The position numbers and the translations under genes are program-made. Shown here piece after piece: positions 35,078-44,220 of a stretch of 64,000 nucleotides of DNA. The stretch's first letter is position 1, and every line of letters begins with the position of its first letter. The DNA is from Arenibacter sp. P308M17 (GTDB lineage Bacteria > Bacteroidota > Bacteroidia > Flavobacteriales > Flavobacteriaceae), in assembly GCF_003426735.1 (NCBI RefSeq), contig NZ_QVON01000010.1:62001-126000 (forward strand), read 5' to 3'. The notes below the pieces were generated by a model that was given only the letters and a program-made list of their open reading frames with translations, was not told the DNA's origin and searched no databases.

Positions 35078-36490
35078 TTATTCTTCAATGGTCTCATAAC
35101 GGGCGTCCTTTAAGTATTTGGCCACAATCTCATTGAACTCGGGGGTTATACGCAGCAAAGCCGTATTTTCCAAACGGTACAGTTCGGCTTTGTCCATATA
35201 TCCTTTCTTTAATAATTCCTCCAAATAAAATAGGGAAGTGCCATAATCCCCCATCTCTGCACTATTCGATATTATTTTAAGATAATAGCTATGGTCCATT
35301 GGATCTGTTATTGTCTTCATCATCCACAGAAGGCTTAAAGCTTCTTGGTCTACCGGGGTTCCTGAATTTACTATATCTATATTATCCTCGATCAATGCAT
35401 TAACATAACCCAAAAGGCGTTTCCCCATTTCCCTTTCCGCCTCTATTTTGCTGCTATCATACTTCTTTAACTCCCCCATTTGGTATATCCACCAACCCAA
35501 ATTATTATAATTATAAGTAGCCAGATCCTCTTCCAAATAATACACATAATCCTCCTTGATAAAGGACTCCTTCAAAAAGGAGTTGTTCTCATTACGTACC
35601 CTAGTTTTAAAAAGCTTATTTTTATTAAGATCACGCTTTATTTTCTTAAGGGAATCAATATCTTTCAGGACCCTATATACGGAGATGACCTCATCCAATA
35701 AATTATCGGCCTGAATTAATCTATTGGAGCCGATCAAAAGATTAATTTCCTCCAAATTTTGTGCATAAGTATCATTAACATAGCCTTCATCTTTCTCCGA
35801 TAAACCTTTGCCAATGGCCGATAAGGTGAAGATTTCCATGGCCTTTCCGAGGTATTGGTTATTGGGCCACACATGGCCCCCGTTAAAAACCAGTAACTGA
35901 TTGGGAAATTTTAAGCGTCCCATGAGCGACTTCCCTGCCAACATTTCCGGATAGGCATAATCTTCCTTTCCTACGATTCCTATAAAATGAAATAAATTCT
36001 TGGTATCCAATATTTCCATATTGGGATATACGGCACCACAGGAAATTACCCCAGCTATCCCCTTAACAAATATGGGAAGTACAGAGGCAAATCTGGCACC
36101 GCTATCAAATCCGGCACTATAGATCCTATTCTTTTGTACGGGCAATAGGCCAATAATATTATTGAACATCCTTCCGGTTATCAGAATATTCTGGGAAGTA
36201 CTCAGGGAGTCGTTTACATTGTTCGATGCCGCCAATATATATCCCTGCTTTTCCGCCGCCCCGGTAAACATACGTATTGCCTGCTTCCCCTTTCCTTCCA
36301 TATCAAAAACAAAAAGTATGGGCCAATTCCTATCCATTTCAAAGCTGGTGGGAATATACAGCGAATAGCTCTCCGGTATGGAATCCTTTATGGCAATGGA
36401 ATCTATTACGACGCCTTTTTTCAAAGTCATCTGCTGTGAATTGCACAATAAACCGGCACCAAGAAACAGAAATAGTATAATTTTTTTCAT
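35078..36490 (-). CDS. Secreted alpha/beta-hydrolase-like protein with helical C-terminus
   Basis: A 470-residue protein. Signal peptide about 1-18 (MKKIILFLFLGAGLLCNSQ). The first half is an alpha/beta-hydrolase fold (ESYSLYIPTSFEMDRNWPILFVFD, nucleophile-elbow region YSAGFDSGARFA, and NGGHVWPN with the possible catalytic His). The elbow reads G-F-D-S-G instead of GxSxG, so Asp occupies the usual Ser position. The second half is helical, TPR-like, ending with short repeat-like segments (SLFYLEELLKKGYMDKAEL). Catalytic activity is uncertain. Confidence 0.78.
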   Translation of the reverse strand: MKKIILFLFLGAGLLCNSQQMTLKKGVVIDSIAIKDSIPESYSLYIPTSFEMDRNWPILFVFDMEGKGKQAIRMFTGAAEKQGYILAASNNVNDSLSTSQNILITGRMFNNIIGLLPVQKNRIYSAGFDSGARFASVLPIFVKGIAGVISCGAVYPNMEILDTKNLFHFIGIVGKEDYAYPEMLAGKSLMGRLKFPNQLLVFNGGHVWPNNQYLGKAMEIFTLSAIGKGLSEKDEGYVNDTYAQNLEEINLLIGSNRLIQADNLLDEVISVYRVLKDIDSLKKIKRDLNKNKLFKTRVRNENNSFLKESFIKEDYVYYLEEDLATYNYNNLGWWIYQMGELKKYDSSKIEAEREMGKRLLGYVNALIEDNIDIVNSGTPVDQEALSLLWMMKTITDPMDHSYYLKIISNSAEMGDYGTSLFYLEELLKKGYMDKAELYRLENTALLRITPEFNEIVAKYLKDARYETIEE

Positions 36491-36906
36491 CTATTTAAAA
36501 AATTTATTCGATCAAAAAACAGGGGCATAAAAATTTTCTACATAAATCAACCCTCGCTCTCCCGGCTGCCATCAATTTTTTTAACGATTAACGGTCAGGT
36601 TCGCTTTAAACTGCCGGCAGGCAGGGAATTTATTTATTTTGTGCCGATAACTATCGGGAGGTATGCAAAAAAAATAATTTTGTTTATACCCGTTTCATAG
36701 AATTCTTGTCATCAAATATCTAGCCAAAATAAAATAGCAACCCAGACACTCCGAAACATCCTAGTCAAAGCTAAGGATTGTCATAGTACAAATTACTGTC
36801 AGCTCTTTTTAACTTGGCGTTACAACAAAGTAAAGTAAATAATTAAAATATAACCCCAAAGCCGCCAACCACTTTTAATTTCAACCATCCCCTTTAACCA
36901 CCATTA
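36491..36906. other. Spacer with extragenic repeats
   Basis: No gene. CTGCCGGCAGGCAGG at about 36611-36625 and GCCGATAACTATCGGGAG at about 36643-36660 are copies of the window's two commonest extragenic repeats. The remaining 240 bp before the Lrp gene end show nothing I can name. Confidence 0.5.
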
Positions 36907-37359
36907 TTACACCTCTCTTTTTTTAATGGGCGCATTAGACACTACATCGGACAGAATAATATGGGTCCGCGTCTCCCCATATTGTATAAGCTTGTCTATA
37001 AATTTTTCCAAATGAAATTGATCCTTTAATACCACTAACATGATAATATTTTCATTGCCCGTAATCCGATAACAATTAACAACTTCTTCATAGGTATTTA
37101 CAATTTCCAAAAAAGGCCGTAACTTCCCCATAAAAGCCCTCAGCGTAATAATAGCTTTTAGTTGATAGCCGGTATGTGAATGGGACACCACTGCTTTGTA
37201 ACCTGAAATAATCCCAGTATCTTCCATTTTCTTTACCCTTTCCGCAACCGCAGGGGGCGTTAGGCCCACTTTCCGGCCTATATTGGCAAAAGATTCCCTG
37301 GCATTTTCCTGAAGTAATTTTAAAATCTTCCAATTAAGGACATCTATCTTTGTATTCAA
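36907..37359 (-). CDS. Lrp/AsnC family transcriptional regulator
   Basis: A 150-residue regulator. The N-terminal winged helix (DVLNWKILKLLQENARESFANIGRKVGLTPPAVAERVKKMEDTGIISGYKAVV) is followed by the RAM ligand-binding domain (ITLRAFMGKLRPFLEIVNTYEEVVNCYRITGNENIIMLVVLKD). The ligand is probably an amino acid. It is divergent from the 130-residue gene at 37477 across 117 AT-rich bp, so that gene is a natural candidate target. Confidence 0.94.
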   Translation of the reverse strand: MNTKIDVLNWKILKLLQENARESFANIGRKVGLTPPAVAERVKKMEDTGIISGYKAVVSHSHTGYQLKAIITLRAFMGKLRPFLEIVNTYEEVVNCYRITGNENIIMLVVLKDQFHLEKFIDKLIQYGETRTHIILSDVVSNAPIKKREV

Positions 37360-37476
37360 AATAAAATGAATTAAAAATATTAATATTCAATAGCTAAAAT
37401 ACAATTTTACTTTGTTATATAAACTTAACTTTGCTAATTTCAACGTAATTTTATATATCAGAATTTTTCAATAAAA

Positions 37477-37869
37477 ATGCCTTACAAAAACTTAAGTACG
37501 ATTCCCATTTACAGGAAATCCTTGGATCTTTTACGGATGAGCAGGGAAATAGCCTCGTACCTATCCTACAACAAGGATTTGCTTAAGTTGTACCAATCCA
37601 ATAGCCATAGGGATATCATGGTAGATTCCCTTTTGACCGATTCCATTTTAATACCGCAGCAAATTGAAGTGGCCGAGCGCGCCGATTGCTATGCTGCCCG
37701 AATGCGAAGTGCTTCCTTTATCAATGTTATCATAAGAAATATAAATTCCTATTGTACCGGTCTGGAAAAGGACGGGGTCAAGGAAAAGGAATACTTAAAT
37801 CTTCTAAGGAGCGAAATTAAAAGTTTCAGAAGATTGTATAAAGTATGGAGACGATCCATCAGAAGCTAA
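37477..37869 (+). CDS. Hypothetical helical-bundle protein divergent from Lrp
   Basis: Not firmly recognised. A 130-residue basic, all-helical protein (IPIYRKSLDLLRMSREIASYL ... LRSEIKSFRRLYKVWRRSIRS) without a signal peptide. The pattern of a charged helix, a central loop and a C-terminal RRLYKVWRRS helix resembles the four-helix-bundle family first known from 23S rRNA intervening-sequence proteins, but the match is weak. Its control region is shared with the Lrp-family gene. Confidence 0.7.
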   Translation: MPYKNLSTIPIYRKSLDLLRMSREIASYLSYNKDLLKLYQSNSHRDIMVDSLLTDSILIPQQIEVAERADCYAARMRSASFINVIIRNINSYCTGLEKDGVKEKEYLNLLRSEIKSFRRLYKVWRRSIRS

Positions 37870-38197
37870 GTGTTCCTATTTTTATGTATCCCATTTTACT
37901 TCACACACCTTTTAACACCCACTAGCCCGATAGATCTTTTTCAATATCTTCATGCCTGTTTTGGGCCAAGGCAATAACTCGCGCTATGGTAATCACCTTC
38001 AACCCTCTAAGTGAATATTGGAGAAATGGGATTGGTGGGTCACTCACCTTTTATAGATAAAAAAAGGACCATTATCGGGACACGATTTAATAAAAATGTA
38101 AAAATTACATCAATATTGTTGTAATTATATAAAAATACCCTACAACCGGAGTACTTCCTACCTAAAATCCTAATTTTGCCCCCTAAACCATTGCACT
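37870..38197. other. Spacer before purU with a perfect 15-bp palindrome
   Basis: ATGTAA-AAA-TTACAT at 38096-38110, with a related half, TTGTAATTATA, about 20 bp on. TAATTTTG at 38171-38178 is a good -7 box for purU. The first 200 bp show nothing I can name. The palindrome may be an operator for purU; it is 61 bp upstream of the -7 box. Confidence 0.5.
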
Positions 38198-39049
38198 TTG
38201 AAGACAACTATCCTCATTAATTGCCCCGACCAATCCGGAATTATAAGTTCGGTAACCGGATTTATACATAGAAAAGGGGGCAATATTATTTATATTGACC
38301 AGCACGTAGATAAGGAAGCAGGGGTGTTTTTTATGAGACTGGAAAGCGATTTTGAAAAGAACATTCCGGTCATCAAAAATTTGAAGCAAGAATTTGAAAA
38401 GGAACTGGCCCTGCCCCACCAAATGGAGTGGAGTTTGTATTTGGGATCCGTACAACCCAAAATGGCACTTTTTGTTTCCAAATACAATCATTGCCTATAC
38501 GATTTGTTAAGCAGGTACAATTCGGGCGAACTGGAGGTTGAAATACCATTCATCCTCAGCAACCACAGTGATTTGGAGTATGTGGCCAAACAATTTGATA
38601 TTCCTTTTTTTCATGTGCCGGTAACAAATGGCACAAAAAGTGAAGCCGAAAATCGCCAGTTGGCACTTTTAAAAGAATATCAAATAGATTTTATAGTACT
38701 GGCAAGATATATGCAAATTGTAAGCAGTAAGGTGATCGACAATTACCCCAATAAGATCATTAACATTCACCATTCCTTTCTACCTGCCTTTGCCGGTGCA
38801 AAACCATACCATGCCGCCTTTGAGAGGGGGGTTAAAATTATAGGTGCCACCAGCCATTACGTTACCGAGGAACTGGATGCCGGCCCCATTATAGAGCAGG
38901 ATGTTACCACTGTAACCCATGCGCACAGCATCAAGGACTTTATAACCAAGGGACGGGATTTGGAAAAAATTGTACTCTCCAGAGCCGTAAAGCTGCACAT
39001 TAGAAGAAAAACAATGGTATACAATAATAAGACCGTAATTTTCTCATAA
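38198..39049 (+). CDS. purU: Formyltetrahydrofolate deformylase
   Basis: A 283-residue enzyme that hydrolyses 10-formyl-THF to formate and THF, balancing one-carbon units and supplying formate for PurT. An ACT domain comes first (TTILINCPDQSGIISSVTGFIHRKGGNIIYIDQHVD), then the formyltransferase fold with IINIHHSFLPAFAGAKPYHAAFERGVKIIGATSHYV and DAGPIIEQDV, holding the catalytic His and Asp. The start codon is TTG at 38198; no in-frame ATG lies upstream and this start gives the usual N-terminus. Confidence 0.95.
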   Translation: MKTTILINCPDQSGIISSVTGFIHRKGGNIIYIDQHVDKEAGVFFMRLESDFEKNIPVIKNLKQEFEKELALPHQMEWSLYLGSVQPKMALFVSKYNHCLYDLLSRYNSGELEVEIPFILSNHSDLEYVAKQFDIPFFHVPVTNGTKSEAENRQLALLKEYQIDFIVLARYMQIVSSKVIDNYPNKIINIHHSFLPAFAGAKPYHAAFERGVKIIGATSHYVTEELDAGPIIEQDVTTVTHAHSIKDFITKGRDLEKIVLSRAVKLHIRRKTMVYNNKTVIFS

Positions 39050-39105
39050 TTATATGTACTAAATCCCAATAGCATAAGTTATAGATATAACCCTAAAATA
39101 TTACA

Positions 39106-39807
39106 ATGAAAAAAATCTTTTTAGCCATCATCCTGTTTCAATGTATTGGGTGTTCGGAATTACAACAAGTGGTAAATCAATTGCCCCAAGGAGGTACCCT
39201 TGGCAACGCCGAAATTGCAAACGGATTAAAGGAGGCCTTAAATATGGGTATCGACAAACAAGTAGGCAAACTTACCCAAACGGATGGTTTTTATAGAAAT
39301 GAGCTGGTTAAAATTATGCTCCCGGAGGAGTTGCAGAAAGTAGACAAGACCCTAAGGGATATTGGACTTTCCAGTCTGGCAGATGAAGGCCTAAAAATTC
39401 TTAACAGGGCCGCAGAGGATGCGGTCGGCGAAGCCACGCCCATATTTGTCAATGCCGTTAAGGGGATGAGCTTTAACGACGCCAAAAGTATTCTTTTGGG
39501 ATCGGACAACGCTGCAACCATATACCTTACCAACACTACGCAGACCGAACTCTACAATAAGTTTAACCCTGTAATTAAAAATTCTTTTGAAAAAGTGGGG
39601 GCCGACAAGATCTGGAACAATCTTATTACCAGATACAACAACATTCCCCTTACGAACAATGTAAATCCGGACCTCACGGATTATGTTACACAAGAGGCTT
39701 TAAATGGGGTATTTACTATGATTGCCATTGAGGAAAAGGAAATAAGGAACAAGGTTTCTTCCAGAACCACCGAAGTATTGAAAAAAGTTTTTGCCCTACA
39801 GGATTAA
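39106..39807 (+). CDS. DUF4197 lipoprotein
   Basis: A 233-residue lipoprotein (MKKIFLAIILFQCIGCSELQQ, lipobox Cys16). The DUF4197 domain covers most of the chain: EIANGLKEALNMGIDKQVGKLTQTDGFYRNELVKIMLPEEL, AAEDAVGEATPIFVNAVKGMSFNDAKSILLG, and TDYVTQEALNGVFTMIAIEEKEIRN. The family is widespread in Proteobacteria and Bacteroidota without known function. It starts 56 bp after purU and may be co-transcribed with it. Confidence 0.92.
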   Translation: MKKIFLAIILFQCIGCSELQQVVNQLPQGGTLGNAEIANGLKEALNMGIDKQVGKLTQTDGFYRNELVKIMLPEELQKVDKTLRDIGLSSLADEGLKILNRAAEDAVGEATPIFVNAVKGMSFNDAKSILLGSDNAATIYLTNTTQTELYNKFNPVIKNSFEKVGADKIWNNLITRYNNIPLTNNVNPDLTDYVTQEALNGVFTMIAIEEKEIRNKVSSRTTEVLKKVFALQD

Positions 39808-39941
39808 ATGGGAACAATTAATGGATAGTTTACACAATAAACCCAATTAATTAGCGTTACATATTAACAAGGACGTCTTACAATCCTTTGTTTTCCTAAA
39901 ATAGCGATACAGTTGTACGCCGTATAAAAAAGTTGAGTTAG

Positions 39942-39990
39942 TATTTTTGAGTTAGTTAGTTTAAAACCGGTGGGAGCACCGGTTTTTTTT
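39942..39990 (+). ncRNA. Candidate minimal RNA: promoter box directly before a terminator
   Basis: TATTTTTG at 39942-39949 is followed 14 bp later by a perfect hairpin AAAACCGGT...ACCGGTTTTTTTT (39963-39990). A transcript from this box would be roughly 35-40 nt, mostly terminator. The alternative is that the hairpin ends purU-DUF4197 transcription 155 bp after the stop. No -33 element is evident. The 305-bp spacer holds no gene. Confidence 0.3.
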
Positions 39991-40112
39991 ATCTGCGCCC
40001 CAGAAAAGCCTACATGGATGGGGTCATGACTAATTGTGAACCCGGCTAACATCCGGTCTAAGCATGAATGTGGAATCCAGTTGCAGTCTTTGGCCTTGGA
40101 AAAACCTTCCGA

Positions 40113-40892
40113 TTATTTTACCAAAAGATATTTTATGACGGTATCGTTAAAGAACCTAGGCTGTTCTACATTTACCACATGCCCACAGTTCTTCACCACA
40201 ACCAGCTCGGCACTTTTATGAGCCAAAACCATTTGCTTGATAGTGGGCAAAAATAAATAATCTTCCGCCCCCATCACATAGAGTGTAGGAATTTTGATAT
40301 CTACCGTTCTAAAAAAGTGAAGCAATGGGTTAATCTCCGATGTTAATTTAAACCATCTAATGAACTCCTTTTGACACAATTTTTTTGCCTCTCGAACAAA
40401 GAGTAACCGCGATTCCTTATGGTTCTTATTGGGCATAATTACAAAGGCAAAAAACTTGTACAGCCATAAATAAGGGACAACGGATTTTAGAACAACACCA
40501 AGCCTCATCAATATTTGTGACCTTAAATTCAATTTCATAATGGCCCCTCCCATAATCATACTTTCTACCCTATGGGGATGCTTCTCCGCCAAATTTCGAA
40601 TTAAAATGGTACCTAAGGAAATTCCAATAAAATGGGATTTTTCTATCTTCTCAAAATTGATCACCTCCAATATATCCCCGGTTATATTGTCAAAAGTATA
40701 CTTTTCCTTAAAGGCATCATTCAGATATACCTTAGAGTTCCCATGTCCCCTTAGATCCAACAAAAGTACATTAAAATGCTTTTTAAATTCCCTAAGTTGC
40801 TTGTACCAAATAGTGGAGCTACCTCCCGCACCATGTACAAAAGTCACCCATTGGGTAGAGGTATTATGCCTATGTATATTATAACTGATCAA
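40113..40892 (-). CDS. Alpha/beta hydrolase
   Basis: A 259-residue cytoplasmic alpha/beta-hydrolase. The oxyanion region is FVHGAGGSSTIWYKQL, then LLLDLRGHGNSK, the nucleophile elbow GISLGT (Ser near 92), GAEDYLFLPTIKQM with the acid residue, and NCGHVVNVEQPRFF with the catalytic His. The start is TTG (40890-40892); similar proteins begin with the same YNIHRHNT... segment, so this unusual start is credible. Substrate unknown. Confidence 0.9.
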   Translation of the reverse strand: MISYNIHRHNTSTQWVTFVHGAGGSSTIWYKQLREFKKHFNVLLLDLRGHGNSKVYLNDAFKEKYTFDNITGDILEVINFEKIEKSHFIGISLGTILIRNLAEKHPHRVESMIMGGAIMKLNLRSQILMRLGVVLKSVVPYLWLYKFFAFVIMPNKNHKESRLLFVREAKKLCQKEFIRWFKLTSEINPLLHFFRTVDIKIPTLYVMGAEDYLFLPTIKQMVLAHKSAELVVVKNCGHVVNVEQPRFFNDTVIKYLLVK

Positions 40893-41078
40893 GATTCAAT
40901 TTTTATAAATGTAGTGTTAAAACCAATACACTCTATTGGGGAACAAATAAATCAAAATATAACACTAACATGCCCTCAAGGCTAAAAATAGACAAATTAC
41001 CTGATTATTGGATGACTGCACTTTTGGATAGCTCTCCCAAACCTCCGCTTTCAATTATATTTGTAAGAAAAAAATTAT

Positions 41079-41276
41079 ATGGAAAATCAATATTGTAAAG
41101 TTGGTGCGATATCCTCCATAACCAAAGGATCCAAAGAATTACGCTATTTGGAATACCAATACCAAAATTTCATGGACAAAGCCATCAGCAAAAAATATTC
41201 CGATTCTAAACTTGCCGAATTCTTTGAATTGAAAGCCATCAGAATCCAAAAAATCATCCAGACCTTGACCCATTAA
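41079..41276 (+). CDS. Lacal_2735 family small protein
   Basis: A 65-residue cytoplasmic protein of the flavobacterial Lacal_2735 family, function unknown. It is helical and basic (SITKGSKELRYLEYQYQNFMDKAISKKYSDSKLAEFFELKAIRIQKIIQTLTH). TATATTTG at 41056-41063 is a possible -7 box. It ends 5 bp from the convergent pyrF stop. Confidence 0.82.
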   Translation: MENQYCKVGAISSITKGSKELRYLEYQYQNFMDKAISKKYSDSKLAEFFELKAIRIQKIIQTLTH

Positions 41277-41281
41277 GGCGT

Positions 41282-42100
41282 TCATAGTTTTTTAAGTTCC
41301 AAGCTCATTTCCCGTTGCAGTTCCTTTGCCTTTTCCACAGAAACTTGAGCAAAATTTTCTTGGTCCGAGGCATATATAATTCCCCGGGAAGAGTTTACCA
41401 AGAGACCTACATTTTTGGTCATTCCATATTGGCACACTTCCTTTAAGCTGCCACCTTGCGCCCCTACCCCTGGTACAAGAAGAAAACTATGTGGAACAAT
41501 ATTTCGTATTTCCCTCAAAAAAATCGCCTTGGTCGCACCCACAACGTACATCAGGTTTTCCGAATTTTGGTAGGTTTTTGAAACCTCCAGCACCTGCTTG
41601 TACAGCTCCTTTCCGTCTACCATTTTTGTCTGAAAATCGAACGCCCCCATATTGGAAGTTAGTGCCAATAATATGGTATGCCTATCCTTAAAGGCCAAAA
41701 ATGGTTCCACGGAATCCCGTCCCATATAGGGGGCTACGGTAACCGAATCGAATCCCAAATCCTCAAAAAAGGCTGTGGCATAACGGGAAGAAGTATTACC
41801 AATATCTCCACGTTTGGCATCTGCGATGGTAAATAATTCCGGATAATTGATATTCAGGTAATTTATGGTCTTTTCCAAAGCCTGCCATCCCTTTATTCCA
41901 TAGGCCTCATAAAATGCAGTGTTGGGCTTATAGGCCACACATAAATGGTGTGTAGCGTCGATTATGGCTTTGTTAAATGCAAAAATAGGATCATCCTCCC
42001 GCAAGAGGTGTTTGGGAATTTTGTCCAAGTCCGTATCCAACCCTATACAAAGAAAGGATTCCTTTTTTCGGATCTGTCCTACTAAAAAATCAGTGGTCAT
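41282..42100 (-). CDS. pyrF: Orotidine 5'-phosphate decarboxylase
   Basis: A 272-residue enzyme for the last step of UMP synthesis. It is the type 2 (long) bacterial form: [14 protein letters not shown] (about 16-29), [12 protein letters not shown], and the catalytic [15 protein letters not shown] (Lys and Asp, near 90), then [14 protein letters not shown] and [11 protein letters not shown] (phosphate site). It lies 5 bp after prfA in one operon, a conserved Bacteroidota pair. Confidence 0.95.
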   Translation of the reverse strand: MTTDFLVGQIRKKESFLCIGLDTDLDKIPKHLLREDDPIFAFNKAIIDATHHLCVAYKPNTAFYEAYGIKGWQALEKTINYLNINYPELFTIADAKRGDIGNTSSRYATAFFEDLGFDSVTVAPYMGRDSVEPFLAFKDRHTILLALTSNMGAFDFQTKMVDGKELYKQVLEVSKTYQNSENLMYVVGATKAIFLREIRNIVPHSFLLVPGVGAQGGSLKEVCQYGMTKNVGLLVNSSRGIIYASDQENFAQVSVEKAKELQREMSLELKKL

Positions 42101-42105
42101 GAAAA

Positions 42106-43182
42106 TTAAAATATCTCAGAGGCTTCCTTTAATTTCTCCGTATTGTCCACCAAACTTAATTCGTCTATAATACGCTGAATATCGCCGTTAATAATGTTCT
42201 GTAAGTCGTAAAGCGTTAATCCGATCCTATGGTCCGTTACCCTGCCCTGAGGATAATTATAAGTTCTAATTTTAGCCGAACGATCCCCGCTGCTAACCTG
42301 TGAATTTCTCTTGGCGGCATCCTCTTCCTGTTTTTTGGCCAATTCCATATCATACAAACGGGAGCGTAACACCCTAAATGCCTTTTCCTTATTTTTATGC
42401 TGCGATTTCTGATCTTGGCACTGTGCCACCAAACCAGTAGGAAGGTGGGTTAGACGCACAGCAGAATAGGTGGTATTCACAGATTGCCCACCTGGTCCGG
42501 AGGAACAGAAAAAATCTATCCGTACCTCCTTGGGGTCTATCTGAACATCAAAATCCTCGGCCTCGGGAAGTACCATTACCGTAGCGGCACTGGTATGTAC
42601 CCTGCCCTGGGTTTCGGTCTGTGGAACGCGTTGTACCCGGTGTACCCCTGCTTCAAATTTAAGGGTACCGTACACATCCTCGCCGGTAACTTCGAACTGT
42701 ATCTCCTTATACCCGCCACTAGTACCTTCGCTAAGATCGATTACATTCGTTTTCCATCCTTTGGATTCACAATATTTGGTGTACATTCTGAAAAGATCGC
42801 CCGCAAAAATACTGGCTTCATCCCCTCCGGTACCTGCCCTTACCTCCACCACTACATTTTTGGAATCTTCCGGATCCTTAGGAATCAGCATAAATTTAAT
42901 CTCCTCTTCTAATTTGGGCAATTTTTCCTTGGCTTCCTCCAATTGCATTTTGGCCATATCCACCATTTCGGGATCGCTGCCATCGGACAGAATCTCCTCT
43001 GCCTCGGATATGTTATTGGTATATTCCAAATATAGATCCCTCTTGTCCACAAGTTTTTTTAAGTCCTTATATTCTTTGTTCAGCGCCACATAACGCTTCT
43101 GGTCCGCAATAATTCCAGGCTGGATTATCAGGTCCGAAACCTCATCAAAACGTTGCTTTACTATGTTTAATTTATCTATCAT
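42106..43182 (-). CDS. prfA: Peptide chain release factor 1
   Basis: A 358-residue release factor recognising UAA and UAG. The N-terminal helical domain is followed by [27 protein letters not shown], then [29 protein letters not shown] and the peptidyl-hydrolysis motif [10 protein letters not shown] (about 230). The normal length and the absence of a frameshift distinguish it from RF2. It is first in an operon with pyrF. Confidence 0.95.
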   Translation of the reverse strand: MIDKLNIVKQRFDEVSDLIIQPGIIADQKRYVALNKEYKDLKKLVDKRDLYLEYTNNISEAEEILSDGSDPEMVDMAKMQLEEAKEKLPKLEEEIKFMLIPKDPEDSKNVVVEVRAGTGGDEASIFAGDLFRMYTKYCESKGWKTNVIDLSEGTSGGYKEIQFEVTGEDVYGTLKFEAGVHRVQRVPQTETQGRVHTSAATVMVLPEAEDFDVQIDPKEVRIDFFCSSGPGGQSVNTTYSAVRLTHLPTGLVAQCQDQKSQHKNKEKAFRVLRSRLYDMELAKKQEEDAAKRNSQVSSGDRSAKIRTYNYPQGRVTDHRIGLTLYDLQNIINGDIQRIIDELSLVDNTEKLKEASEIF

Positions 43183-43249
43183 ATACTATCTACACTTGGA
43201 CTGCGAATTTACGATAATTTTGTACATTTAAGCATATCCCGTTCAATAG

Positions 43250-43573
43250 ATGAATTCTATTTTCAATTTTAGAAACTATCAATTAATTTTCCTCTTTGCC
43301 AGGCCTTATCTTTGGATATCCTTTATAATTACGGTTTTTATGTTATTTACCGGGGGTATTGTTTTTAAGATATCCAATTTAAATGCCATGATCCTAAGTT
43401 CCAAGATATTGTTTTATCTAGGGATCTTTTTGTCTTATTTTGATATTGCCCTACGAATGCGCTTGACGTTTTATCACAATTTTGGTATGTCCAAAACAGT
43501 ACTTATCCTAATTTCATTTCTATTGGACATCTTCATAACCCTATTATTCATTAACATCTTCCGTTTATTTTGA
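43250..43573 (+). CDS. Small three-helix membrane protein coupled to an ABC ATPase
   Basis: Not recognised. A 107-residue hydrophobic protein with about three membrane helices (YLWISFIITVFMLFTGGIVF, ILSSKILFYLGIFLSYFDIAL, VLILISFLLDIFITLLFINIF). Its TGA stop overlaps the TTG start of the ATPase gene (TTGA), so the two proteins are made together. TAATTTTG at 43215-43222 with TTGG near 43196 is a good promoter. It is far shorter than a normal ABC permease. Confidence 0.75.
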   Translation: MNSIFNFRNYQLIFLFARPYLWISFIITVFMLFTGGIVFKISNLNAMILSSKILFYLGIFLSYFDIALRMRLTFYHNFGMSKTVLILISFLLDIFITLLFINIFRLF

Positions 43574-44217
43574 CCTTGGAAATAGATAGCGTTGAACTGG
43601 AATATAACGGTAAAAAGATCCTGTACGGAATTTACATTAAATTGGAACGTGGTAAAATTACGGGAATCCTTGGAAGGAACGGTAGTGGAAAAACCTCCGT
43701 GTTGAGAATTTTATTTGGGGACCTACAACCAAAATACAAGAACATCCGCTGCAATGGAAAACACCTTCCAGGACCATTATACACTACAGGAAAAATAGGT
43801 TACTTGCCGCAATACCCCCTTGTGCCCAAGGAGTTGAGCATGAAGCGCACCTTTGGTCTTTTCAATGTTCCATGGGGACAATTTATTAACATTTTCGAAA
43901 ATTTTCAAGAATACGGCGAGACTAGGGTAAAAGATTTGTCCAGCGGGGAAATTAGGGTTATGGAAACATACTTAGTACTCATGTCCAACAAGGAAATTAT
44001 ACTTCTGGACGAACCTTTTTCTTTTATAGCACCCATATATATCGAGAAATTCAAGGTCCTTATCCAACAAGTCAAGAAAAAGAGTATTATAGTCCTTACG
44101 GATCATTTTTACAATGATATCCTGGCGATCAGCGATACGGTCTATCTTTTAAAAAATGGATGTTCCAAAAAAATAGGGGACATGAAAGAACTTAAGGGTC
44201 TGGGATATATTAATTAG
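43570..44217 (+). CDS. ABC-type ATPase paired with a small membrane protein
   Basis: A 215-residue stand-alone ATPase. Walker A GRNGSGKTS is near residue 36, the Q-loop in GYLPQYPLVPKELSM, a degenerate signature LSSGEIRVMET near 119, Walker B IILLDEPFSF near 138 with the catalytic Glu, and the H-loop His in VLTDHFYND. It starts with TTG inside the stop codon of the upstream membrane gene and converges on apbE 3 bp away. It may form a small exporter or a membrane-associated regulator; the substrate is unknown. Confidence 0.88.
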   Translation: MTLEIDSVELEYNGKKILYGIYIKLERGKITGILGRNGSGKTSVLRILFGDLQPKYKNIRCNGKHLPGPLYTTGKIGYLPQYPLVPKELSMKRTFGLFNVPWGQFINIFENFQEYGETRVKDLSSGEIRVMETYLVLMSNKEIILLDEPFSFIAPIYIEKFKVLIQQVKKKSIIVLTDHFYNDILAISDTVYLLKNGCSKKIGDMKELKGLGYIN

Positions 44218-44220
44218 GAC

